From contig NZ_CP087710.1 of the NCBI RefSeq assembly GCF_020991065.1, forward strand, positions 434,001-498,000: 64,000 bases of DNA, written 5' to 3'. Numbering within the stretch: position 1 is the stretch's first letter; each line of letters opens with the position of its first letter. This DNA is from Nocardioides okcheonensis. GTDB taxonomy: Bacteria; Actinomycetota; Actinomycetes; Propionibacteriales; Nocardioidaceae. This document shows positions 25,587-35,094 of this stretch, piece after piece. A program made the translations under genes and the position numbers. The notes under the pieces were generated by a model. That model had not been told where the DNA came from. It did not search any database and was given only the letters and a program-made list of their open reading frames with translations.

Positions 25587-26138
25587 TCAGTATGCGTTGC
25601 TGTGACGCAGCCAGCGGGTTAACCGAACGGGCTTGCCTCGGTGGTCACCTTCAAATCGCTCGGCACGAGCAAACCCCGCCCGCAGCGCGACTCTCTCGCT
25701 CGGCTCGTTGCCCTCGATAGTTACCAGCGCCACCGAACGGCATCCGTTGGTCGTCGCCCACTGACTGAGTGCGGTGGCCGCCTGTGTCGCGGCGCCCCGC
25801 CCACGACCCCGCTCAAGCAGGGTGTAGAAAACTTCGGGCGTCTCTTCCATAAGCCTGCCAATACCGCAGGTGCCCAGCGAGTCTCCGTGGTCATCGAGGA
25901 TCACGAACCGTTGCGTGGCACCCTCGGCCGCTCGCTTCTCGTAATGCCGGATCCGCTCGCGTGCAGCCAATTCGTCCATGCTCTCCGGATGGTGGGTCCA
26001 TTGCACGACTTGGGGGTCACGAGATAGTTCCGCTTCGATGGCCCAGTCAGCCTGCGAGATTGCTCGGAGAACGAAGTCCGTGGCAAGCAGTCGCGCGGGA
26101 GGACTGATGTCGCCCCGCCACTCGGCTCGGCTCTCCAT
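25587..26138 (-). CDS. GNAT family N-acetyltransferase
   Basis: 183 residues. It is of the RimJ/RimL-like type: DFVLRAISQADWAIEAEL at the start, ESMDELAARERIRHYE, then the acetyl-CoA loop ERGRGRGAATQAATALSQWA and EPSERVALRAGFARAERFEG. Substrate unknown. Codon usage has more A/T third positions than the flanks, beginning a short island of different composition that also includes the sigma factor genes. Confidence 0.85.
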   Translation of the reverse strand: MESRAEWRGDISPPARLLATDFVLRAISQADWAIEAELSRDPQVVQWTHHPESMDELAARERIRHYEKRAAEGATQRFVILDDHGDSLGTCGIGRLMEETPEVFYTLLERGRGRGAATQAATALSQWATTNGCRSVALVTIEGNEPSERVALRAGFARAERFEGDHRGKPVRLTRWLRHSNAY

Positions 26139-26150
26139 GACTTGACCCTA
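26139..26150 (-). promoter_or_regulatory. Leaderless -10 element for the GNAT gene
   Basis: On the minus strand TAGGGT (26150-26145), 6 bases, then ATG at 26138. Confidence 0.45.
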
Positions 26151-26354
26151 GTCCGACAAAACAGACACGACGGCGTCTGGCTTGCTGCCCGCCAACGTCC
26201 GGATCTGCCGCGTTGAGGGCGTCCACTCATGGCGATGAGCGGACCCCGCCTGCGCGGGGCGACACGTGCGGCACACCCCTGGACGAACGTGAGCAGCTGT
26301 GAACTCGTCCCAGGCGAATGCAACCGACCACGGAAGGGCCTCGTTGAAAAGGTC

Positions 26355-26936
26355 ATGAACAGCGACGAAGAGCGGGCGTTCACGGAGTTCGTCACGAGTT
26401 CCAGCCCGCGCCTGATGATCTTCGCGCAGCTTCTGTTTGGTGACCCTGGAGAGGCCGAGGACGCACTGCAAGTTGCGCTGATGAGGCTGACCAAGCACTG
26501 GCACCGTGGTCTTGAAGCCCCGACGGCCTACGTTCGCAAGGCCCTCGTCAACATTGCCCGCGACCGCGCCAGACGCAGGCACCTGATCCCGATGCTCACC
26601 ACCTTCGGGCGGGTGGCGGACAACCCGGTCGAGAACCAACCGAGCGCGACGCTAGTGCGCGAGTCCATTGAGGAACTTCTCGCGGACATTCCCCCGCGCC
26701 AGCGCGTCACCGTCGTGCTCCGAGTGGTCGAGGGCTGTTCGGAGGCAGAGACGGCGACGCTCATGCGTTGCGCGCCGGGAACCGTGAAGAGCAACCTCGC
26801 GCGGGGGCTCGAGCGGCTCCGAGAGAACTACGAGCGTCGTGAGGCCGCGTACCAGCGCTGCGACTCGGACGGTCACGTATCCACGGACCGCTCGCCAGCT
26901 GACTTTCCCGACCCCTACGAAGGAGCCTCAGCATGA
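26355..26936 (+). CDS. SigE-family ECF RNA polymerase sigma factor
   Basis: 193 residues. Region 2 is AFTEFVTSSSPRLMIFAQLL with GEAEDALQVALMRLTKHW; region 4 is DIPPRQRVTVVLRVVEGCSE with MRCAPGTVKSNLARGLERLR. This is the pattern of the actinobacterial SigE-type (SACE_1888-like) ECF group. ATG 26355 has only AAAGG 2 bases upstream, so an earlier start near 26300 is possible. The gene overlaps the next by ATGA, so sigma factor and membrane partner are made together. Confidence 0.88.
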   Translation: MNSDEERAFTEFVTSSSPRLMIFAQLLFGDPGEAEDALQVALMRLTKHWHRGLEAPTAYVRKALVNIARDRARRRHLIPMLTTFGRVADNPVENQPSATLVRESIEELLADIPPRQRVTVVLRVVEGCSEAETATLMRCAPGTVKSNLARGLERLRENYERREAAYQRCDSDGHVSTDRSPADFPDPYEGASA

Positions 26937-27673
26937 GCACCGACATGAGCGTCGAGAGGCCCGGCGGTGACGCCGAGACGGCCCTCCGGGACCTGGCAGG
27001 AAAGGCCTACTCGCAGAGTGTCGCCTCACCGTGGCTAGCCTCCGCAGTGCTTCAGCGGACGAAGAGACGCCGCCGAGGCCACCGCATGTTCGGCGGGGTC
27101 GCCGCTAGCGCAGTCCTCGTCGGCTCTGTAGCCGCCGCGACCGTCGGTGGTGGTCCCTACTACGAGTACCGGCAGCCGAGCGCGGTCATGGAGTCCACGG
27201 TGCCTGCGGGGTCGTCGGTCGTCGTCAATCGCGATCTCGCGCCCGTATCGCTCGACGTCGTTCATGTCGTTCTCGACATCGACGGCCAGGACGTCCAGTC
27301 GATTCTCCGAGTGCTCGGCACCGCAGGCGACACAGTCGCGTGTCGCCCCGCGGCCTCCTCGTCGTCGTGCACGGTCACCGTCAATGGGCAGCCGGTTGCC
27401 GATCCCTACGTGTCAGGACTTCGCGCCCAGCCTTTCGGCCCCGTGAAGGTTCCTGACAACACCTTCTTCCTCCTCGGCGATGCACGGGACGTCGCTGTCG
27501 ACTCCCGCGCTTTGGGCCCAGTGCCCGCAGGGGACGTCAACGGCGTCGTGGTCGCCGTGGTGGACACCGACGCAAAGGCATGGCCGGTCGGGGGCGCCCC
27601 ACGCCACCACATCCCGGACGACTACGAAGTCGACGTCGAGGCGCCGGTGCCACCGGCTTCGACGCAAGGCTGA
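26933..27673 (+). CDS. Membrane-anchored pseudo-signal-peptidase, likely sigma-factor partner
   Basis: 246 residues, ATG overlapping the sigma factor stop. Residues 1-50 are cytosolic and end in the basic patch KRRRRGHR; 52-73 form one membrane segment; 80-220 form an outer domain that aligns with type I signal peptidase (S26). FGPVKVPDN (168-176) and GDARDVAVDSR (182-192) match box E, and RVLGTAGDTV matches box D. Both catalytic residues are missing: the Ser before Met86 is Val85, and the Lys before Arg126 is Leu125. I infer a catalytically dead sensor domain on an anti-sigma-like protein. The family link is clear; the role is inference. Confidence 0.8.
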   Translation: MSTDMSVERPGGDAETALRDLAGKAYSQSVASPWLASAVLQRTKRRRRGHRMFGGVAASAVLVGSVAAATVGGGPYYEYRQPSAVMESTVPAGSSVVVNRDLAPVSLDVVHVVLDIDGQDVQSILRVLGTAGDTVACRPAASSSSCTVTVNGQPVADPYVSGLRAQPFGPVKVPDNTFFLLGDARDVAVDSRALGPVPAGDVNGVVVAVVDTDAKAWPVGGAPRHHIPDDYEVDVEAPVPPASTQG

Positions 27674-27710
27674 CGCAAACGACCGGAACTGCCGCATGGC
27701 GTGCCTGGGT

Positions 27711-29129
27711 TCAGGCGAAGTAGATGTCCACCCCGGGAGGTGCCTCGATGATCGCCCGCGCGCGGTCCGGATGGATCCGGTGCGTGCCGAGGTGGTCGAC
27801 GAGGAACGCCATGCCGTCGGGCGTGGTCCACACATAGCGACCGTCGCCGCACTGGCGTGACCTGTAGCCCGCGTGGGTCTTCCACCTGTGGTGACGGCGG
27901 CCGAGGGGACCGGAGTTGTGGGAGCCGGTCTGCGGTCTGGCCGGCGGTCCGGTGTCGTCGTAGGGCGTGGGGTGGTCGTAGTCGACGTCACGGCTCATCG
28001 AGGTGGCGTAGGGCCAGTAGTCGCCCGCCGTGCGGAGGTAGGTCTGCTCCTTCAGCGACTCCGGGTGCTCGTAGGCGGTCGAGCGGACGCGGGACGACAG
28101 GTCCCGGACGGGCCGCACCACCAGTTTCGTGCGGCCGAGCAGCCGGCACAGCGCGGAGAGCGGGACCGGACCGAGGCCCTCGACCCGGGCGACGGCCGCG
28201 GCGCCGGCGAGCGCGGCCTCGTGCAGGTGGACGTGGAGGACGGCCCTCGGCCGCAGCGCTGACAGGTCCGCCTCGCGAAGGGCGTCGAGCAGGTCCTCGG
28301 GGAACGCGGTCGCCCGGCTGTCAGCGCCCTCGGACCCGAGGTCGACGTCGAGCGTGGGGTCGGCGTGCTCGAGCAGCAGCCGGAGCAGCTCGGCGGGGCG
28401 AGCGAGGTAGCCGAAGGCGATCGCGCGCAGCTCGTCGGCGCAGGTGTCCGGGTGCGTGGGGGAGAGGATCTCCACCACGCGCTCGAGCGTCGCCTTGATC
28501 CATGCCGCGTCGCCCGCCTCGATGCGGGCGATGACCGTGCGCAGCCCGTGCTCGTCGGTGCGGCCGTAGCCGACGTACCGCCTGGCCCGCTCGGCCTCCG
28601 CCCGCTCGTCGTGGAGCGCGGGGGCGGCCTCGATGATCTTGGCCTCGGCCACCGCGAGGACCCGCCCGCCGGCCTCGTGGGCGATGATCCGTGCGACCGC
28701 GGAGTCGACCACGCCGACCCGGTCGGCCGGGACGTGCCGGGAGAGGCGCGCGACCCGGCGCGCCACGAACACCTCGGCCTCGCCGCTGCGCACGACGGCC
28801 CAGGTCCGGGGGAGCCGGTGCTGGAGGTCGAGCACGTCGGCCAGTGCGTTCGTCGTGGCCGTGACGCCGGTGCCCCGTGCGAGCGCGATCTGGCCGAGGC
28901 AGAAGTCCTGGACGCGCGGCGTGCCCTCGCCACCGAGCTCGACGAGCACGTTGCCGACCCGCCGGGCACGAGCACCGTCCGGCCCGTCGGTCGGGTCCGA
29001 CGAGTGCACCGCCGCCCACTGCGCGAGCAGCTCGAGGTCACGCACCTCGGCCAGCCGGCGCTCCCGGACCGCGCCCGCCGCCGCGGCCAGGAGGCCGCGT
29101 GCGTCGAGGTCGAGGAGGGTGTCGCTCAT
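27711..29129 (-). CDS. DUF222 / HNH endonuclease signature protein
   Basis: 472 residues. The N-terminal two thirds is the helical DUF222 domain (ALADVLDLQHRLPRTWAVV, RVARLSRHVPADRVG). The C-terminal part carries the HNH-like region (YDHPTPYDDTGPP, SHNSGPLGRRHHRWKTH) that ends these proteins. The family is widespread and multi-copy in Actinobacteria, often near 13E12 repeats of mycobacteria; its biochemical function is unproven. Expected HNH cysteines are absent, replaced by a His-rich variant. Start at 29129 is supported by TACACT 7 bases upstream. Confidence 0.88.
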   Translation of the reverse strand: MSDTLLDLDARGLLAAAAGAVRERRLAEVRDLELLAQWAAVHSSDPTDGPDGARARRVGNVLVELGGEGTPRVQDFCLGQIALARGTGVTATTNALADVLDLQHRLPRTWAVVRSGEAEVFVARRVARLSRHVPADRVGVVDSAVARIIAHEAGGRVLAVAEAKIIEAAPALHDERAEAERARRYVGYGRTDEHGLRTVIARIEAGDAAWIKATLERVVEILSPTHPDTCADELRAIAFGYLARPAELLRLLLEHADPTLDVDLGSEGADSRATAFPEDLLDALREADLSALRPRAVLHVHLHEAALAGAAAVARVEGLGPVPLSALCRLLGRTKLVVRPVRDLSSRVRSTAYEHPESLKEQTYLRTAGDYWPYATSMSRDVDYDHPTPYDDTGPPARPQTGSHNSGPLGRRHHRWKTHAGYRSRQCGDGRYVWTTPDGMAFLVDHLGTHRIHPDRARAIIEAPPGVDIYFA

Positions 29130-29142
29130 GTGTTCGAGTGTA
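29130..29142 (-). promoter_or_regulatory. Leaderless -10 element for the DUF222 gene
   Basis: On the minus strand TACACT (29142-29137), 7 bases, then ATG at 29129. Confidence 0.45.
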
Positions 29143-29174
29143 GAAGAAGGCACCGACACCCGGCGTCGGTCTCC

Positions 29175-29978
29175 TCAGACCCCGAACCCCAGCTCCTCGG
29201 CCAGCGCGTGCGGGTCGGCGACCGAGATCGTGGCGCCGGGGTGGCGGATCACGCCGGTCGGGTCGATCGCCGGGACCGGATCGCGGAACGTCAGGCAGAG
29301 CGCGGCGTCGCCGTTCGTGGTGAACGAGACGCCCCGGTCGGCGAGCGACAGGTGCGGGGGACCGGCGGTCCTCACGAAGGAGAAGCCGCCGCTGGGCTCG
29401 GCGGAGGCGATGTTGGCCCGCGGCGTCGCCAGCCGCCACGGGCCGTAGCGGACGTAGAGCCACTGCGGGCCGACCTCGACCGTCGTGGTCGCGGGAGTGA
29501 TCCCGAACGGCCTGCCGGCGAGGGCGTACGCCCGGGCGAAGGCGAGGTCGAACGTCCGGACCGGCTCGGGCGCGGACCCACCGGTGTGCTCGCCGGCCTC
29601 GCCGACGAGGCGACGGAGGGCACCGGCTGCGGGCACGCGGTAGGGCTGCAGCAACGCGGTCGCCGGCGGACGGACCCGCAGCTGCGCGCGGCTGCCGCCA
29701 CCCGGCGCGGGCAGCACGTGGTGGTCCATGGTCACGGACGCCCCGGCGAGGGAGACCCGCCAGGTCCAGGTCCGCAGGACCGGGTCGACGTCGGTCACCT
29801 CGAAGTCCACCGCCACCGGTCCCGGTCCGTGGACGACCCCGGTCGTGCCGGACCGCACCACGTCGTCCGCGCAGTCGACGCGCTGGATCAGCGGCGCCCA
29901 GCCCGACCACTCCGCGGGCGTCGTGAAGCGACGCCACACCTCGTCGGGGTGGGCCGGGCCGTGCGCGTCGACCAGCAC
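29175..29978 (-). CDS. SRPBCC (START-like) domain protein
   Basis: 267 residues, GTG start 1 base after the upstream stop. The first ~140 residues are a START/polyketide-cyclase-like lipid-binding fold (PDEVWRRFTTPAEWSGWAPL, VDPVLRTWTWRVSLAG). The second half is a separate beta-rich domain without a recognised family (FDLAFARAYALAGRPFGITP, ISVADPHALAEELG). Coupled to the PPOX gene. Ligand unknown. Confidence 0.8.
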   Translation of the reverse strand: MLVDAHGPAHPDEVWRRFTTPAEWSGWAPLIQRVDCADDVVRSGTTGVVHGPGPVAVDFEVTDVDPVLRTWTWRVSLAGASVTMDHHVLPAPGGGSRAQLRVRPPATALLQPYRVPAAGALRRLVGEAGEHTGGSAPEPVRTFDLAFARAYALAGRPFGITPATTTVEVGPQWLYVRYGPWRLATPRANIASAEPSGGFSFVRTAGPPHLSLADRGVSFTTNGDAALCLTFRDPVPAIDPTGVIRHPGATISVADPHALAEELGFGV

Positions 29979-29979
29979 G

Positions 29980-30462
29980 TCAGAGCAGCACGGTGTCGTT
30001 GTCGCCGAGGTCGGGACGGGAGTCGCGCACCAGCCCCTTGGCCATCTGGACGACCGCGGTCACCTTGCCGGGGGACTCCCAGTACTCCGCGGTCGCGCCG
30101 TCGATCTCGAGCAGCACGTTGTCGGGGTCGTCCGGGCCACCGCTCATGAACGCGCCGGCCGAGGCGTCCCACAGCTCGTGCAGCTTGTCGCGGTCGCGGC
30201 TCACCGTCGCGGTCCCGGACAGCGAGACCCAGCCCGCCTTGCTGGAGTACGCCACGTTGACCCGCGGGTCGGCCTCGATCGCGCGCACCTTGTCCGAGCT
30301 CGCCTCGGTGAGGAACCAGGTGGTGCCCGGCTCCTCGAAGTCCTGGGTGCCCATCGGCGTGGAGACGAGCGCGCCCTCGGTGGACAGGTAGGTGAGGACG
30401 GCGATGTCGGTCTTGCGCATGATCTCGGCAACGGTCCCGAGCTGGTCGTCGTGGTCGGTCAT
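29980..30462 (-). CDS. Pyridoxamine 5'-phosphate oxidase-like flavoprotein
   Basis: 160 residues. It has the split-barrel FMN-binding fold of the general-stress-protein-26 type: DIAVLTYLSTEGALVSTPMG, then TTWFLTEASSDKVRAIEADPRVNVAYSS and WVSLSGTATVSRDRDK. These proteins are often stress-induced reductases of uncertain substrate; a B6 oxidase role is not implied. Start at 30462 has GACTGT 7 bases upstream. It is the first gene of a two-gene unit with the SRPBCC protein. Confidence 0.88.
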   Translation of the reverse strand: MTDHDDQLGTVAEIMRKTDIAVLTYLSTEGALVSTPMGTQDFEEPGTTWFLTEASSDKVRAIEADPRVNVAYSSKAGWVSLSGTATVSRDRDKLHELWDASAGAFMSGGPDDPDNVLLEIDGATAEYWESPGKVTAVVQMAKGLVRDSRPDLGDNDTVLL

Positions 30463-30600
30463 GCCGTCGACAGTCGCACGCGGCCGGACGGCCACGCACC
30501 ATCCGCACGGGCGGTCACACCCGCGGCCCGCTGTCCGTCAGAACTGGCAGGATGACCCGCAGCCACCGGAGCGGGCAGCGACCACGGGAGACAGCCAGCG

Positions 30601-32964
30601 ATGACGACGACACACGCCGCCGACGACCACGACGTGATCCGCGTGCAGGGGGCGCGCGAGAACAACCTCAGGGACGTCGACGTCGACCTCCCGAAGCGCC
30701 GGCTCACGGTGTTCACCGGGGTGTCGGGCTCCGGCAAGAGCTCGCTGGTGTTCGCGACCATCGCCGCCGAGTCGCAGCGGCTCATCAACGAGACCTACAG
30801 CGCGTTCGTGCAGGGCTTCATGCCGACGCTGGCGCGACCCGACGTCGATCGCCTGGAGGGCCTGACCACCGCGATCATCGTCGACCAGGAGCGGATGGGC
30901 GCGAACCCCCGCTCGACCGTCGGCACCGCGACCGACGCCAACGCGATGCTGCGGATCCTCTTCAGTCGCCTCGGGGACCCGTACGTCGGCCCGCCCACGG
31001 CGTACTCGTTCAACGTCCCGACCCGCAAGGCCAGCGGGATGATGACCACCGAGAAGGGCGGGCGCACCCAGCGCAAGGTCGCCAAGCAGGAGGTCTACCT
31101 CGGCGGCATGTGCCCGCGCTGCGAGGGCATGGGCAAGGTCAACGACATCGACCTCACCGCGCTCTACGACGAGGACAAGTCGCTGCGCGACGGCGCGCTC
31201 ACCGTCCCGGGCTACTCGATGGACGGCTGGTACGGCCGGCTCTTCGAGGGCATGGGCCTGCCGATGGACGAGCCGATCCGGTCGTTCACCAAGAAGCAGC
31301 TCGAGACGATGCTGTGGTCGGAGCCGACCAAGCTCAAGGTCGAGGGCGTCAACCTCACCTTCACCGGGATGATCCCGCAGATCCAGAAGTCGATGCTGTC
31401 GAAGGACCCCGAGGCGATGCAGCCGCACGTGCGGCGGTTCGTGGAGCGCGCGGTCACCTTCCAGACCTGCCCGGAGTGCGACGGGACCCGGCTGACGCCG
31501 GAGGCCAGGTCGTCGAAGATCGGCGGGAAGTCCATCGCCGACCTCTGCGCGATGCAGATCAGCGACCTCGCCGACTGGGTGCGCGAGCTCGACGAGCCGT
31601 CGGTCGGGCCGCTGCTGACGGGCCTGCAGCACCTGCTCGACTCGTTCTCCGAGATCGGCCTGGGCTACCTCTCGCTCGACCGCCCGGCCGGCACGCTCTC
31701 GGGCGGCGAGGCGCAGCGCACCAAGATGATCCGGCACCTCGGCTCGTCGCTCACCGACGTGACCTACGTCTTCGACGAGCCGACCATCGGCCTGCACCCG
31801 CACGACATCGAGCGGATGAACGACCTGCTCCTCCAGCTGCGCGACAAGGGCAACACCGTGCTCGTGGTGGAGCACAAGCCCGAGACCATCGCGATCGCCG
31901 ACCACGTCGTCGACATCGGTCCCGGAGCGGGCTCGGGCGGCGGCACGGTGTGCTTCGAGGGCGACGTCGACGGTCTGCGTGCCAGCGGCACGACCACCGG
32001 CCGGCACCTCGACGACCGGGCCCGGCTCAAGGACTCGGTGCGCGGCGCGAGCGGCGTCATCGAGGTCCGCGGCGCGAGCACCCACAACCTGAAGGACGTC
32101 GACGTCGACGTCCCGCTCGGCGTGCTGACCGTGGTCACCGGCGTCGCCGGCTCCGGAAAGAGCTCGCTGGTCCACGGCTCCCTCGCCGGCCACGACGACG
32201 TCATCGTGATCGACCAGGGCGCGATCAAGGGCTCGCGCCGCAGCAACCCCGCGACCTACACCGGGCTCCTCGAGCCGATCCGCAAGGCGTTCGCCAAGGC
32301 CAACGGCGTGAAGCCGTCGCTGTTCAGCGCGAACTCCGAGGGCGCCTGCTCGACCTGCAACGGCGCGGGCGTGATCTTCACCGAGCTCGGCCCGATGGCC
32401 ACGGTCGAGTCGCCGTGCGAGGAGTGCGAGGGCCGCCGGTTCCGGGCGGAGGTGCTCGAGCACACCCTCGGCGGCAAGGACATCGCCGAGGTCCACGAGA
32501 TGTCCGTCGACGACGCGCTGGCCCACTTCAGCGACGGCGAGGCGCGGATCCCCGCCGCGGTGAAGGTCCTCGAGCGCCTCGTCGACGTCGGGCTCGGCTA
32601 CATCACCCTCGGCCAGCCGCTCACCACGCTCTCCGGTGGCGAGCGGCAGCGGCTCAAGCTCGCCGTCCAGATGGGGGACAAGGGCGACGTCTACGTCCTC
32701 GACGAGCCGACCACCGGCCTGCACCTCGCCGACGTCGCCAACCTCCTCGGCCTGCTCGACCGCCTCGTCGACTCCGGGAAGTCCGTCATCGTCATCGAGC
32801 ACCACCAGGCCGTGATGGCTCATGCCGACTGGATCATCGACCTCGGCCCGGGCGCGGGCCACGACGGCGGCACCGTCGTCTTCGAGGGCACGCCGACCGA
32901 GATGGTCAGGGCGGCGCAGCCGACCCTGACCGGGACGCACCTGAAGGACTACGTCGGCGCCTGA
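30601..32964 (+). CDS. Short UvrA-like ABC ATPase (excinuclease A paralogue)
   Basis: 787 residues, against ~950 for housekeeping UvrA. Two ABC modules are present: Walker [11 protein letters not shown] (residues ~39-48) and [10 protein letters not shown] (~519), signatures LSGGEAQR and LSGGERQR, Walker B as [10 protein letters not shown] and [10 protein letters not shown]. Zinc CxxC pairs are CPRC, CPEC, CSTC and CEEC. The shorter insertion suggests loss of much of the UvrB-binding region. Such UvrA2/DrrC-like paralogues are linked to self-resistance against DNA-binding drugs. No uvrB or biosynthetic cluster is nearby. GGGAG lies ~14 bases before ATG. Confidence 0.9.
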   Translation: MTTTHAADDHDVIRVQGARENNLRDVDVDLPKRRLTVFTGVSGSGKSSLVFATIAAESQRLINETYSAFVQGFMPTLARPDVDRLEGLTTAIIVDQERMGANPRSTVGTATDANAMLRILFSRLGDPYVGPPTAYSFNVPTRKASGMMTTEKGGRTQRKVAKQEVYLGGMCPRCEGMGKVNDIDLTALYDEDKSLRDGALTVPGYSMDGWYGRLFEGMGLPMDEPIRSFTKKQLETMLWSEPTKLKVEGVNLTFTGMIPQIQKSMLSKDPEAMQPHVRRFVERAVTFQTCPECDGTRLTPEARSSKIGGKSIADLCAMQISDLADWVRELDEPSVGPLLTGLQHLLDSFSEIGLGYLSLDRPAGTLSGGEAQRTKMIRHLGSSLTDVTYVFDEPTIGLHPHDIERMNDLLLQLRDKGNTVLVVEHKPETIAIADHVVDIGPGAGSGGGTVCFEGDVDGLRASGTTTGRHLDDRARLKDSVRGASGVIEVRGASTHNLKDVDVDVPLGVLTVVTGVAGSGKSSLVHGSLAGHDDVIVIDQGAIKGSRRSNPATYTGLLEPIRKAFAKANGVKPSLFSANSEGACSTCNGAGVIFTELGPMATVESPCEECEGRRFRAEVLEHTLGGKDIAEVHEMSVDDALAHFSDGEARIPAAVKVLERLVDVGLGYITLGQPLTTLSGGERQRLKLAVQMGDKGDVYVLDEPTTGLHLADVANLLGLLDRLVDSGKSVIVIEHHQAVMAHADWIIDLGPGAGHDGGTVVFEGTPTEMVRAAQPTLTGTHLKDYVGA

Positions 32965-33048
32965 CCGGGGGGTCGCAGCGGGGACCTTCGGCCCCGGTCC
33001 GGGTGTTCCGCGACGGCGCGGTGCTGCGCGCCCGGACAATCCTCGACC

Positions 33049-35094
33049 ATGAGCGTCGACCCCGCCCGACCCCGCCCGGAGGCCGGGCGCAGGACCGTCG
33101 TCGCCGTCCTCGGCGCCCTCGCGATCGGCACCGCGGCGATCGCTGCGGTGACGGTGGTGCTGCCGCGCCTCGAGCTGGGTCCGGCCTGCGGCCCCGGCGC
33201 CGAGATGGTTGTCGTCGACGGCGCGACGGCCTGCGCCCACGCCGACGTCCCGCCTCCCGGGGTCGACCTCGACGAGCCGGTCCCGACCGCCGAGCTGCAC
33301 GCCCGCGAGGGCGTGGGCGCTCGTGCGGTCGCGGCCGCCGAGGACCTCGGTGTCGCGGCGGCGCCGAGCGTCGCCGTCACCTCGCCCGACGTCGTGTGCG
33401 ACGGTGACGGCACCTCCGGCTACCGCACCCAGGCGATGTACGTCGTGGAGGCCGGCGCCACCAACCGCTACGCGCAGGTCGAGCGCGACATCCAGACCTG
33501 GGCGGCCGGCGTCGACGACGTCTTCAACCGCTCGGCCGCGGTCACCGGCGGCGTGCGCCACGTCCGATACGTCACCGAGGCCGGTGGCGGCGGGTGCGTC
33601 GCCTCGGTCCTCAACGTGACCGTCCCCGCCGGCTCGATGGCTACGTTCAACGCGACGATGAGCGCGGTCCGCGCGCTCGGCTACGACAAGCCGGAGCGCA
33701 AGTACCTGATGTGGGCCGACACCTACGGCAAGGGGATCTGCGGCGTCGCCATCCGCTACTCCTCCGACGCCGACGGCCAGGCCAACCCGAACAACGGCTA
33801 CTACCCGCAGTACGCGCGCGTCGACAGCCCGTGCTGGGGCCACGGCGACGGCAGCAACCAGAGCTCGATCGAGGCCCACGAGCTGCTGCACACCCTGGGC
33901 GGCGTGTCCCCGGCCGCCCCGCACGGCACCTCCCAGAGCCACTGCTTCGACGAGTCCGACACCATGTGCTACGCCGACGGCGGCGGCCGGGCGATGCAGC
34001 AGGTCTGCGACCGGTCGCGCGAGTACCTGCTGGACTGCAACGTCGACGACTACTACTCGACCTTCCCCGACCCCGGTTCCTGGCTGGACACCCACTGGAA
34101 CTCCGCCGACTCCCGGTTCCTCGTCGGCGGGGGAGCCAACGGGCAGCCCGGTCGGCCGACCGTCCTCGGGGCGGTGCTCAGCGTCAACAACCCGGCGGTC
34201 CCCGGCCTCGCCACCCAGGCGAGCGTGGCGCCCGCGGTCCCCGACGGCCGGACGCTGAGGTCCGTGGCCTGGAAGGCCGGCTCGTCCGCGTGCACGCTCA
34301 GCAACCCGACGGGCGTCCAGACCGACGTGACGTGCGCCGCCAGCAGCACGGCCGCGACGACCGTCACCGCCACCGTCACCGACAGCACCGGAGCGACGAA
34401 GGTCGTCACCAGCCCGCTCACCTTCGCCACCTCGCCCCGCACCGTCACGGTCCGGTCGGTGATCGCGGGCCAGTCCTCGGCCACCACCCCGACGGCGTCG
34501 GCGTGCACCGGGGCGCCCACGCCCGTCCAGGCGTACGTCGTCGACAGCGCCACGCAGCGGCCGATCAAGGGGCTCGCGGCCGCCGTCGTCAAGACCGTCG
34601 GCGCGACGAGCACGTCGCTCACGGCGACCAGCGACGTGACGGGCTACGCCACCATGTCGGCGTCGATGTCGGTGGCGACCACGTTCCGCACGACCACGCG
34701 GCCGCTGCCGACCTGGCCGGCGGCCACGCCCGTGTCGCAGTCGGTCGGCGTCGCACGGTGCTCCGTGGCGCTGGGCGCCGCCCTCGGCACGACCACCGCA
34801 CGTCGCGGCGACGTCGTGACGGTCACGGGCACCGTGACCCGGGTCGTCGGTGGCACCCGGCTGCCGGTGGCGGGGGTGTCGGTGCCGCTCACGCTGGCCG
34901 TCACGTCGGTGTCGGGTGGCAGGACCAGCACCAAGGTCACCTCGCTCGGGACGGCGCGGACCGGTGCCGACGGCGCCTGGTCGCTCGCGACCCGACCCTC
35001 GGCCAGCGGCGTCGTGCGGGCCGCCGTGGCCGCCAGCGCGTCCTACGAGGCGACCAGCGCGGAGGCGGGGACCGTCACCGTCACGGCGCGCTGA
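33049..35094 (+). CDS. Secreted metzincin-like zinc metallopeptidase
   Basis: 681 residues. Residues ~16-38 form a signal anchor or uncleaved signal (TVVAVLGALAIGTAAIAAVT). The catalytic centre is HELLHTLGG starting at His277, with a further His in APHG seven residues on, and a candidate Met-turn in DTMCYADGG. This fits HExxHxxGxx...H metzincins. The region after ~360 is Thr/Ser/Val-rich and looks like two or three immunoglobulin-like repeats (VVTSPLTFATSPRTVTVRS; GDVVTVTGTVTRVVGG), suited to surface display. Several paired cysteines support secretion. Substrate unknown. It is adjacent to the convergent nei gene. Confidence 0.82.
   Translation: MSVDPARPRPEAGRRTVVAVLGALAIGTAAIAAVTVVLPRLELGPACGPGAEMVVVDGATACAHADVPPPGVDLDEPVPTAELHAREGVGARAVAAAEDLGVAAAPSVAVTSPDVVCDGDGTSGYRTQAMYVVEAGATNRYAQVERDIQTWAAGVDDVFNRSAAVTGGVRHVRYVTEAGGGGCVASVLNVTVPAGSMATFNATMSAVRALGYDKPERKYLMWADTYGKGICGVAIRYSSDADGQANPNNGYYPQYARVDSPCWGHGDGSNQSSIEAHELLHTLGGVSPAAPHGTSQSHCFDESDTMCYADGGGRAMQQVCDRSREYLLDCNVDDYYSTFPDPGSWLDTHWNSADSRFLVGGGANGQPGRPTVLGAVLSVNNPAVPGLATQASVAPAVPDGRTLRSVAWKAGSSACTLSNPTGVQTDVTCAASSTAATTVTATVTDSTGATKVVTSPLTFATSPRTVTVRSVIAGQSSATTPTASACTGAPTPVQAYVVDSATQRPIKGLAAAVVKTVGATSTSLTATSDVTGYATMSASMSVATTFRTTTRPLPTWPAATPVSQSVGVARCSVALGAALGTTTARRGDVVTVTGTVTRVVGGTRLPVAGVSVPLTLAVTSVSGGRTSTKVTSLGTARTGADGAWSLATRPSASGVVRAAVAASASYEATSAEAGTVTVTAR

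Noticed and set aside
30538..34095. Very long minus-strand open frame across the UvrA-like and metallopeptidase genes
   Set aside because: Typical high-GC antisense frame: low-complexity Arg/Gly/Val/His composition, no motif, no start signal, while the plus strand holds clear families.
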